Assembly (NCBI GenBank): GCA_002205965.3
Contig: NADL03000466.1
Span: 930,001-994,000, forward strand
Reading direction: 5' to 3'
DNA length: 64,000 nt
DNA from: Kappaphycus alvarezii
Lineage: Eukaryota; Rhodophyta; Florideophyceae; Gigartinales; Solieriaceae
The notes beneath the pieces are model-generated. The model had not been told where the DNA came from and did no database searches. It saw nothing but the letters and a program-made list of their open reading frames with translations. Shown here one piece after another: positions 53,930 to 64,000 of this stretch. A program made the translations under genes and the position numbers. Position 1 is the first letter of the stretch; every line of letters starts with the position of its first letter.

Positions 53930-56800
53930 GCACTGCAACCAATTTTAGATAATGGTCAGAAGGTTGATATAAAGCATCTATTTATTAATGGTTCATCGCA
54001 ATAGGGTATTGGAAAAAATGGGTTATTGTAAGAAATGTTAAAAGAAAGTCAAATATTACTGATATAGCGGACAACCGTATTGAGTTCAAGCCCGCAAATA
54101 ATTTAATAGATTCTATAACATTGATGTATTATCGTCATGTACCAGGAAATATATATTTAAAACTCTCTGGCCCTACTGAAAATTCATATATATCAACAAT
54201 TTGATCCAACAATTGCAGTACAACGAAAATGTATCCTGAGCAGAGAAGAACAAAATAATGGAGTCCACAAAATTGTATATGGCCACTAAAATTATGGTGA
54301 TATGAACTTATAATTACGGCGAAATTTTATACGGGATGAGAAAGCAAAAATGTGTATAACGCTTAATGGACTCATGCAAAAGTTGAAATACCACTAAAAA
54401 ATCATCTCATCCTGGTGTCGTATCTGCAAGTTTTTTACCTCGTTTATTGAATGATTGGAGGTGTCTAGATCACTTCTTTGTGGAAAACTTGGACATTTTC
54501 ACATATGGACTCAATTACCCGATATTCAACTGGTCCAATAAGGCCCTCTTTCAAAAACGAAAACTTTATCAACTCTTTCGAAACTATCTTTTTAACAAAT
54601 GTTTGGGATCTTAATGATATAGTGAGAGATCGGACGTTTGATAATGATACCTTTTCAAAGTATGTCGAGGAAAAAATTCTATTTTGTAGTGTTAGTTCCC
54701 ACCTCTACTAAAAAGTTCTGGAGAATCTAATTGAATATATATATTTACATACGGCTAAAAATATTTAAATACGGCTAAAAATATTTATTCCTTCGGGAAG
54801 TGAAATAACTCGAATTGCTGGAGTGTTTAAAGTATCAAACCATTTATATGGAAATAATGTTTTCTCTTCAAATGGACTTACCACTTGTCACACCCAGCCC
54901 ATAGATAGTTTGTTCGTTGTAGTGTACTATTTGGTTTTAAATGTGCTCAAGATGAGCTAAATGGGTTCTGGAAGTCATATTTTTTCCTGAAATCGAATAT
55001 TGTGACCGATATCACAATTACCGTTGACCATACTGTGGCAAGTTTTGGTAATTTACTAAAAAAAAGGAATATCACATTCATATCCAAGAATTGTTTCTAA
55101 TTTCATCAAATTATGCGTACCGTTTCGGGGGCTCGACCAAATGGAAAACTTACTAATGCAGCAATTGAAGATTTCTGTCCTTCAGTCTCATTAAATGACC
55201 TAACGTATCAAATAAATAAAAGTGAATGATTTATTTCAAGTATCTTTTGATAATTCTGTTGATGATATTGTAGAAAGATTTGAAGAATTAAGTAGCGGTG
55301 ATATTAAAAATCTGCCCGACAATCAGTTGAAGAATTTTCTGATGATTGTGATTTTCGTCACTCAAAGGCAGTTGTCGATGGATTGAAAGTCTGCAACCGT
55401 TTAGCAGACTCTGAAAATATTTTTCTCTTGAACATATACCATTTGAACCCGAAGATAATCCGATTCAAACTGAAAATCGAATTCATATTTCATCGAACAA
55501 TAATACTGGAATCGAAGCTTATGAAATTTAGCTAACATCTGGAACAGAATTGAAATTTTGGGACAAAAAGTTCTCGATTCTTACAATAAGATGTTTGATA
55601 TTAAAGAATTTTTCATTCATCAAGAATCTGAACTTCAATCTTATATTATTTCAAATGTTTACAATACCGAAGAAGGAAATTTCATAAAGATCTGTTCGGA
55701 GAGATATGTCTCAAACATTTCTCCGGAATCATATATAATGTTCATTCACGTTTTAAAAAAAATTAGAATTTTGGATGATGGAAAATATTTGTGCAAAGAT
55801 CAGCGTATCCCACATGGAAATGAGAACAAGGGCCGACTATGAATCTTGTCCTACTATGGAATCTAAAATTATTTATCGATTGCTTCAATTCTTAAATGGA
55901 GATTATCGAAGGTTGATATCAAGTCTTAGTTTTCATAGTTTTGGGTCAGCATTGAGAGACGTTTATGTGAGACCTCCCTGGGAATGCACAGAAATGTTTT
56001 TACTGTTTTCACTATCGTCTCCGTATAGTGTCTTCAACTGAATGGAATATGGAAAATATATTCGGATCATACACTTTTTTATCTGGGCTTGAAATAAGTC
56101 GTTTTTACATCTTCAATTTTATTGGATTATAAAATCATTGGTGATACTTGTGGTTAAAATTGGTGGATGAAATTCTTATTATTGGACTGGAGAAAACTGA
56201 AAACTTTTCTTAAGCCCCTGCAAAATAATTACTAGCCTGTAATAATAGTTTACATGCCTGAATATTTAAACTTCAATTTATAATTTAGCGAAAATTATAT
56301 AGTTTGTCTATTATAAAAGTAATATCTCAGCTGATTAATATTTATATGCACAGTTACCTAAAATCACTTCGAGAATCACCCAGAAACAATCGGGTGATGA
56401 AGTTAACTCTTTCCAAAAAATTCTCTTTCATATCTTTGAAAGGATTGATCATCTGCTTGGTTGTAATTTTCTCTCGTATGTCTTGCCTTACAAAAAGCTA
56501 TATACAACAAAATAGTCTAATCATTTGGTATGTGATGTACTAATTCAATCTTCGATGTAAAGGAAATTAAAAACCTTAGGCTTTACCAGAAAATATCGTT
56601 GCTCTGCAATTCCGGGAACCTATATTTATTAATTTCTTTCTTTTCTCATGCAGAAAAATCAGATGGATCGACAAATGTACAATTTCTATGTATTTCTGGA
56701 CTACTAATTACATCATTAAGTTTAAATTTTACATTTCTTACTTATACAGGCGTGGATAATTATAAGTGCCAATAAAATTATTGTACGCGGTGAAAAGTTA
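53930..56800. other. AT-rich island with decayed frames
   Basis: Sharp rise in A+T from about 53930. Plus-strand open pieces in changing frames: 54478-54711; about 55224-55340 (VNDLFQVSFDNSVDDIVERF...); 55440-55530 (PFEPEDNPIQTENRIHISSN); 55558-55842 (KFWDKKVLDSYNKMFDIKEF, SERYVSNISPESYIMFIHVL); 55775-56041. They look like one protein of several hundred residues decayed by shifts and stops. I recognise no family. It could be an old transposon, a plasmid-derived or virus-like insertion. No terminal repeats found. Confidence 0.4.
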
Positions 56801-56809
56801 ACTACTCGT

Positions 56810-57120
56810 TGTCAAATTACAGCGGCATGGATTAACATCTCGCCGAACCGTTTCCAGCTTCTGGGTGGCTCCTGTACGCCGAGCAGGACCAACACAGTAC
56901 TAATTAACCTCAGGACTTTCGCGCCGGCGACACAAATCAGAAGATAAGACAAGAAAAAAAGAAACAACAGCAACCCAGACACTGTAGCGTGCACTGCCCT
57001 AGTACTCTCGAGCTTGTCCCCTTTATTAAAATTTACCTTATTATATTCCATCCTACCATCGCATTACTTTCGGCTCCTTTCCCCACGCGACGACTCACGT
57101 AGATTATCGTATATCGACGC
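56810..57120 (+). repeat. Left LTR of copia element
   Basis: Starts tgtcaaattacagcgg; shares cttctgggtggctcctgtac, ccttattatattccatcc and cggctcctttccccacgcga with 63675-64000 in the same order. Confidence 0.75.
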
Positions 57121-57123
57121 ACC

Positions 57124-58620
57124 GTGGCCGAGGAAGAGAGATTTACTATGACAATCCGAATTCTGGTGATCGTTTCTTACGCTTTCTTGCGTGCCTTGCA
57201 ATCCTTGTACTTTTCACTCGAATACACTCAAGTGCCGTTTGTTTCGCTCCCCGCCATGGCTTCCATGACTTGGGCTAATTTCAAGAATATGACCGACAAC
57301 ATACTGAAGAATATCAACACTTCTTCAATTCATTATTATCTCTCCAAGGTGATACTCGATGGATCAAACTACACTATGGAATATTTCGGGCCAGCTGAAG
57401 ACACTTCCAACTCCGCCGCATCCACGTTCGAAATACCCTATCCGCAAGATGTTCGACAGTACCTGGAGCTACTGCTACCCCTGAGCAATTAATCATCGTC
57501 CCAGAGTTCTTCGAACAGCCATTATTCGCGCTGAGAACCATGTTTAAAATCGCAAAACTATTCTCTTTCAACAAGATTCCTGAGAAATACATCACAGGAA
57601 GCACCTCCTCCTCCGATGATGTCAATGACCAGCGCAGCGCATATTTATGCTCAAATGGCTTGCCTATTTCTTTAATTTGGATCCCAGTTTCTGCATTCAA
57701 GTTGTCGAGAGGTTCAGAGATACCCATACGATGAAGTCTATGCCTTCTATCCGAAATCCCGGACTTCCGATCTTATGAACGTACTCGGCTCTCGTTCTCC
57801 GCTCCGTACCACTAGAGCCGCTCCTCCGACTTCGTCGAATGTTCCAGATACAAGCCCCCCGCTGCCACCGTCGCTGTCGCTGCCTCTTGTTCTACCCAGG
57901 AAAGTGGAGACTCCACAAGAGATCCCTGAAATGCCAAGTTCATCTTGAATATCTTCAAATGCAACAAGTTCACCGGAGATATCTCCCAGGACATCACCGA
58001 AACGTTGAAATTGTACGATATTTTCACTCAATACATCAATGTATCTGGAACTTGGAAGGTTAATGATCTTCTGTTCGTCTTACAGGTCGTACTCATCGTT
58101 GTTACTTCAACATTTGCTCTTCCGATATGACATATAAGACCAAGGCCAATACTATGCTCAAGGAATACAGTAGCAATGCGAGAAAGCTACACGTGAATCG
58201 AACCCTGAAAACTCTTCGTCTGCGATCTTTCATGGAAGCGATCAACATCACTGATGTTTCTACTGGGCTCACCAAGCTAGTCTACAAGATAAACCAACTC
58301 TTTCCGCAATCCCCATCGGCATCTTGTGATGCCGCCCACAAGACAGACCACCTCACGAAGGCAGTGCTGGCAACAAAGCTCATATCTTTGACGGATGACC
58401 CAATCAAGAGCGTAGTTACCCCAAGAATTTCCTTTAACAGCCTTCTTACGGCTCTAAACGAGGCTCTCCAACGAAAACTTCAACTGGACATGCTCACTCA
58501 AGAGATGGATAGGCACCACGGCCTCCTGCACATTGGATTCATCGGAAGAAGACGTGGAGACCAATCACATGTGCTATGGACGCACTCCTACGCTACTACA
58601 ATGACCGAAGAGCTTCAGTA
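57124..58620 (+). pseudogene. Gag-like region of copia element
   Basis: The first frame starts just after the left LTR. Further on, a stretch FNIFKCNKFTGD-like followed by ISQDITETLKLYDIFTQYIN (about 57950-58040) looks like a copia gag helix. The last frame (58127-58621) is helical and unrecognised. Several frame breaks and stops. Confidence 0.45.
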
Positions 58621-59722
58621 GTCGTGATAGTAGTCCTCAATTATCCAGTCCCAAGAAAATCGTTCTTCACACTGGCTTTGGCAGTAATAATACAGTTATG
58701 GATTTCTGAATTGGCACCGAAGCCACAAATGTGACCCGAAACTCGACTGAATGGCAATGGACATCGTAAATGATGATATATAGGCACTGCTTGGATTGCA
58801 TCGTGAAATTTTGACGCCCTGAAATCTATATAAGCAAACTTTGTAACGCGTGCTACACACATCGATCGATGGCCGTCTATACTTCTTCGATGGCCGGTAC
58901 ATAACAATTATTCGCTCTCCTAGCTGTCATTCATATGAACGCGCCAATGTGCAAGAACTACATGAGGGCTAAGGTGAGCCGCCTGAATCGCCAGTTTTTC
59001 ATTAGAACTCTACGAAACTCTTCAACCTAATCAAACGTGCTCGTCTAGAAGGGGCGAATTCCGAGACGATAACCACTGGAAGATATCTGTAAACGCTGCG
59101 ATACATTTCATCGTATACAGAATGCTTTAAGAAGATTTTGTGTCAGTAGAGTTGCAGAACATTTACTTTTCAATACGTTGTATCTTCACAAATATGTATA
59201 TTAACGTGGAACTTGTGCTACACATTGCTGATGAAGCTACACCCTTGTGAGCAGCACAGTTACCCCTATCGGTCTCAAGTGAAGCCGTATGGACAGAACT
59301 TCTGCAATTCTGGGCCACAGTGTACACTATCTTGCCGCATCGCACACTTACAGACCCAGGATCTCACCTTGGACCCAAGTTTATTCATCTAGCCCGCATC
59401 GCAAACTTAAAAATGAGGAAAACCGAATACAAGCTCACTCGAGCCTCTGGATCGTAAAGCGCTATCACAAACCTCCCCAATAAACGTTCCACACGATATT
59501 GATCGCGCAACAAAACGCATGCAACGAATCTGCTTTTGCCCTTTCGGTTTTAGCGATGGAAAAAACGCTCGTTTAGAGTGTCTTGTCCCTCTGCTCTCTT
59601 CTTTGGATAATACCCACAGCTTTCGACGCCATCCGAGACACTACCGCATAACGGCACAACACAAGAGCCTCCTAATTTGGCTTCAATCGCTCGAAGGGAA
59701 ATGAAGAATCAAATAGTATGCT

Positions 59723-61160
59723 TCATACTAAAGCGTGCCTTTCATCGCGCCATTCTCCCGGCTTCCGATCGCTTGTACTAACCGGGGTACAAAGTCCGGA
59801 TCTATCGTGAGAAAAATTCAGGCAATAGACCGGGCGATTGGCAAGGGCCATATCTGGTCGCCTCAGTTGACTACGAAGGGAAGCTAGTATTCGTAAAGAC
59901 GGCCGCGAATGATGCACTGAAACCATTCAACGAGTTCCGAGTCAAACCGTACCTGTTACCGCAAGAGATTTCCCATTAATTCCTCTGCGACCTCGAGAAA
60001 GGCCTACGCACCTTGCCATTCCAGAAGAATAACTTACCCTCGCGACTGAGAAAATCGAGCAGTCCGACCTCCACGGAGGGAGTACGGTAATGTTCAAGGC
60101 CATTCGCGAGGAATGAATGGGACTACTGCAACGAGGAACGTCCAAAGCTTTTCCGAAGGAAGAAGTTCCCAAGGACGCTAACATCCTAACTGGCCGATTC
60201 ATCCTCACCATAAAGTTCATCCTTGACGGCAAGACAAACTATAAGGCTGTATACGTTATCGGCGGACATAAGGAAAAACTCAAGTCAAGAATGGTTCATG
60301 TGTCCGCAACCGTTCAGCCACTTTCCATCAGGCTTCTACTCGCCCTCTCTGCAATATTCGGCTTCAAAATATGGACAGCCGACGTTATGTAAGCGTATCT
60401 GCAATTTGCAGACCCCCCTCAACGGATATTCACATCAAGGAACCGGCCCCGAGTTTGAATTACACGCTGATCAATGCTTTCAGCTCCTTCGGCCACTATA
60501 CAGACTATGTGATGCGGGAGACCTTGGCATGTAACAATCGACCGTTATCATCGAGAAGACCTCCAAGTGAAGCCCTTTTACATCGATTCGGCCCTTTACC
60601 TCCTTTCCGATAGTTTTCTAAAAGGAAGTGTTGGTGTCTACATCGAAGATCTAATCCGATGCGGAGATTCAGACTTTTTGGGTTTGGCCAGAAGACCAAG
60701 AAGAAGTTCGAAGTGGAGGACGAGTCTGTTGTGCCCTTAGACTGCACCGGATGTCTCATCCGTCAAGAGAATGACGGGGCGATTCCAATCGACTAATCTA
60801 GATACCTGCGAAAGTTAGAGAGCCTTCCAAAAGACTCTTCTTTCTCCCAGTTTCGATCGATACTAATGAGAATTGCCTTTCTTTCGCAGTCTCGCCCAGA
60901 TCTCCTCTTTGAGATCTCTCAGCTTGCGCAAGTCACATGGAAACATTTCCTCGCAAATAAAGCATCCTCCATTCTTCGAGTCAACAAAGCCATCAAATAT
61001 TGTATCTACAACAGTCTGTGTCTTAGTATTACCATAATAGAGTCAAGCTCTCTCCGTATTGTCGGATTCTCCGACACCTCCTTCGCAAAAAAGAAGAGTC
61101 CTTTCGTCGCAGCTCGGCAACCCCGTATTTCTCTGCTATAAGATGGAAACCCTTCCACGA
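59723..61160 (+). pseudogene. Integrase end, RT and RNase H of copia element
   Basis: PGYKVRIYREKNSGNRPGDW then GPYLVASVDYEGKLVFVKTA (about 59780-59900) fits an integrase C-terminal domain. 60117-60392 gives LLQRGTSKAFPKEEVPKDAN, ILTGRFILTIKFILDGK, NYKAVYVIGGHKEKLKSRMV and IFGFKIWTADVM, the start of copia RVT_2; AYLQFADPP and LRPLYRLCDAGDLG follow in shifted frames. 60866-61100 (RIAFLSQSRPDLLFEISQLA) is the link to RNase H. Stops and shifts make it nonfunctional. Confidence 0.7.
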
Positions 61161-61781
61161 TTTCGTTCAAGACGATTTCTTTCAAGACTTGCAAAGCTCT
61201 TCAACTTACAAGATCCGTAATTGCAGGGAAAGTGACCGATTTTATCGATATGTTCGACATCGCGATCGCCTACTCCCTCTACTTACCCCGTATCTTGACA
61301 AGGTTTTTGACTTAACTTACTACCTCCATAGCTTCCCCCAATTGAACTTCCGTGTCTGCAGACAACCCACCCTCGAACGTGCATGGACGCAAGCTATCCA
61401 GGGTAAGCTTATTCAATTACTTCTCCGCTAAATTCAGAACTATTTTCTTGTACCCATCGACAAACAACCAAACAGTGGTCACTCTCCTTTTGGTCGCCCT
61501 TCTTTGCCACTAGTCGCACTGTGAAAACTCCCCTTAATGCCGTCGGAAAGTATACAGTAAATTGTAAAGCGAAACTGCCACTGTCCCTTGGCATCCTTAA
61601 CCTGTATGGGTGCGGCCTCATATCCAGTTTCATCCTTAAATCACGTAACAGCTTCCTCGCTCTTCGCAAATTCCAAAACTTCGTTCCCACATCTTCTATC
61701 TCCCTTTCAACACCAAACTAGCTTCCATTCCCTCCATAAGACATACTGCAATCTTCAATCTTCATTTCCGCTGGTAAGCAG

Positions 61782-62623
61782 TCAAATAAGTCCACACCAG
61801 GAACAAAGGCAATTACTTTCGGGAATGGTGGATTGATTCAAGCACAAATTCAGTCCACGCGATCCTAGACCGGCCAAAACTATCGCTATGCCCGGGTGAC
61901 TCTCCAAGAACTCGACCATCTCCCGCATCAACTTCTTCTCGATCTCTTCGTCACAGCCGCCCTCCAGTGCAACCGCCACACGAAGGCACCCCAGCTGGTT
62001 TAGACCTTTATTCATAGCCATTCTTATCGTCGAAAACTGCACAGCGCGCCCTCCATACGGAGATAGGGATAGAATCTTCCCATCGATTTCCGAAGAACTC
62101 GACGGATTTCCATCCGAAGTCTTGCACGCAAAATGCTTCCCATTCACAAACCGCTACCCATGAACTTCTACCTGACTACCAAACAAGACCGCATCAATCA
62201 TACAGGGGCCCTCATCGGCTCCCGATTCTCTGTCCTTCTCTAAACTCCCAGACTTTCCTCTCCATCTTCAATTTCGTCCTCTGACTATCTCCAATCCTCC
62301 TCACCATCTATCTGGAAAAAATATTCCTCCATTTCACGTACATTCTCTTCTCCTGACAAACTAGCTTCTTCCTGCCAACGGAAATGCTCGCACACAGATC
62401 TGTATCTCGGTTGTTTGAGTACAACTACACGGCGCCTCTTTCCAATTCTCGGCCTTCCGACCCTCACTTTACTCTCCGAACCGCTGCCTCCTCTCTCTCC
62501 TGAAATCACCCTGATCGCTCCTTCACTTTTACGCCTGTCTCTCACCACCGTTTCCGAGAAAGAAGCTCCATCTCCGAAGAAGATAGCTGTGTACAGAGGT
62601 ATTGGTTCTGGACAGGATCGCAA
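61782..62623 (-). CDS. Antisense frames inside the copia element, unrecognised
   Basis: Two minus-strand frames, 62285-62623 (KVRVGRPRIGKRRRVVVLKQ, then an acidic end) and 61782-62147 (GRAVQFSTIRMAMNKGLNQL, then EIEKKLMREMVEFLESHPGI), opposite to the element's pol. They have biased, protein-like composition and might be two exons or one shifted frame. No known domain; could be an accessory antisense gene or a captured host piece. Confidence 0.35.
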
Positions 62624-63389
62624 AGAATAAGCACGAGAGTGCGTAACCGTGTATGTTCATGAGGCTCCCAAGACACACTGATCAGCCCACCTTCATAAAG
62701 TACTCCACCCCAATCGGGCAGCTGAGATAAATCTAGTAGACATTTTATCCCAACTGGCGGATTGGAAAAACGCACAATGAGGCACAACTTACTTGCGATG
62801 CTACCACGATGTGGGGTGTTTAGCGCACACGAGAAGATCAAGGTAGAACTGTGGTTGAAACTTTGGTTGAGGCTGGCTGGGTTAAGCCGGCCGCTCTAAA
62901 CCAGGTTTTATATAGAACTGAAGATAGCTACAAACTAAAGGAAAATGCGTTCTACCTGTAGCGAATTCAAATGCGTTCCCGTAAAACAGCCCTGACGGTA
63001 TCTTAAGTAGCGCTTTCAGAATTGTAGTCGGCACGAGTGGCATACTCTGACAAGATGTAAGAAGTACATTGGTCCAGGTGGCATGGGTTAGCAAGCCGAT
63101 TTTTGATTGGTAAAGCAATGATATAATACCCCAGTGTGCAACTCGCCCGTAACTATTTCAAATGTCCCAATGGGTCCAAAAGCTGTATTCAGAACTGTAA
63201 GGAAAGTGTAATGACAGCAAAGTGCCTAGTAGCCCTGGTTGCAAGGTTACTAGTGGTTTGAATCTACAGTACAGTAGATGCAGTGAATTCGTGTAAAGCT
63301 GTAAGGTTTGTGGAGTGAAACACAACAATAAAGTACTCCACCCTAAAATTTAAATCATAGCGCACCGCTCGCTTATTGTGCTCTACAGA

Positions 63390-63475
63390 GTCCAGTACCA
63401 AGTCACTGTACATCACGCAATACAGAATCAAGTCACTATACATTGCCCTGCACAAAACCAAGTCACTGTGCGAGT
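63390..63475. repeat. Three imperfect ~31-bp tandem repeats
   Basis: accaagtcactgtacat, atcaagtcactatacat and accaagtcactgtgcg recur at 31-bp spacing just upstream of the right LTR. Confidence 0.7.
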
Positions 63476-63674
63476 TACACGTGTGCTTTTGAATTTAGGT
63501 TTAAAAACCGAGGAGATCTCTCCGGCCAATGTGAGCCCGGCGCCCCGAACTTAAGCGAACTCTCAACTTCGAGGCACTACCGGTTCGACCACGGGGCGTA
63601 CCGGTAAATTAATGTCAGGAATGAATAATTAATGTTCGAAACGCCCACATGGTGATATTTGGCGATAGGAGGAG

Positions 63675-64000
63675 TGTCAAATGACAGCAGCACGGCTTTG
63701 AGTCTCGCTGAACAGTCGCCACCTTCTGGGTGGCTGCTGTACGTTAAGCAAGTTTATACAGTACCACTTAAGCTGAAGGCTTCGCGTCGGCGCACACACA
63801 CCACAAAAATGAGAATCAACGCAACGCAGACAATTTAGTCTTGCTAGTACTAGCGTGCAATTCGCTAGTACTCTTGAGCTTGTGCTCTTTATTGAAATTG
63901 CCTTATTATATTCTATCCCACCATGGCATTACTTCGGCTCCTTTCCCCGCGCGACGACCCACGTATCTGATCGTACATCTATGCGCTGCGCCCGCTTAAA
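63675..64000 (+). repeat. Right LTR of copia element (may continue past the edge)
   Basis: Starts tgtcaaatgacagcagc; contains cttctgggtggctgctgtac, ccttattatattctatcc and cggctcctttccccgcgcga. It reaches nearly to the last base, so its end cannot be fixed. Confidence 0.75.

Larger units (their letters stand above)
56810..64000 (+). mobile_element. Decayed Ty1/copia element, runs to window edge
   Basis: Left LTR 56810-about 57120, right LTR 63675-64000, gag-like frames, integrase C-terminus, RVT_2-type RT and RNase H pieces in copia order on the plus strand. The LTRs differ at many positions, so the insertion is old. An extra 2 kb between RNase H (about 61150) and the right LTR holds antisense frames and a minisatellite. 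Confidence 0.75.

Noticed and set aside
63541..63598. tRNA-like fold (cgccccg / cggggcg pairing, ggttcga)
   Set aside because: Only 58 bases between paired ends and no T-arm or proper anticodon stem; at best a tRNA-derived relic.

Overview
This is nuclear DNA from a photosynthetic eukaryote. The best guess is a multicellular red alga (florideophyte). The evidence is a cytosolic ribosomal protein (uS12/RPS23), SRP19 with short GT-AG introns, an ER SNARE (USE1-like), a peptide:N-glycanase with a plant-like ubiquitin-like N-terminus, and probable plastid-targeted proteins (an EGY-type site-2 protease, a PDZ protein). These genes are intron-poor and packed into a small island between long blocks of retroelements. 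The taxon is inferred from this style and is not proven.

Layout. 0-31 kb is repeat-rich. It opens with a reverse-transcriptase (RT) element on the minus strand (about 118-4112), split by a 723-bp solo LTR with a 5-bp target duplication. More than ten truncated 3' fragments of the same RT superfamily follow to 22 kb and often end in a shared terminal motif. Among them lie a broken gene with two CAP-like domains (4.9-6.5 kb), a one-pass membrane protein with long Pro/Gly-rich repeats (18.0-19.2 kb), two LTR-like blocks each beside a short acidic reading frame (11 and 22.5-23.6 kb), and copia-type remnants (14.6-16 and 24.5-25.8 kb). A nearly complete tyrosine-recombinase (DIRS/PAT-like) retrotransposon with 273-bp direct terminal repeats fills 25.96-30.47 kb.

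31-52.5 kb is the gene island: a possible plastid protein, SRP19, USE1, the EGY-like protease, an unrecognised membrane protein, a Nudix hydrolase, RPS23, a TPT/nucleotide-sugar transporter, a PDZ protein, a PAP2 lipid-phosphate phosphatase, a small protein resembling the C-terminus of ATP6AP2, and PNGase. The genes alternate in strand with a few hundred bases between them. Several serve the secretory pathway (SRP19, USE1, sugar transporter, PAP2, PNGase, possible V-ATPase accessory protein), but they do not form an operon-like unit.

53.9-56.8 kb is an AT-rich stretch with decayed, unrecognised reading frames. 56.8-64 kb is a decayed Ty1/copia element with two LTRs; the right LTR runs to the window edge.

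Nearly all conserved reading frames, host genes and transposons alike, are broken by single-base shifts, mostly one missing base in a short homopolymer, while the protein similarity carries straight on in the next frame. Even RPS23 is affected. I read this as indel error in the assembly, so coding features are given as whole loci with the break points named.
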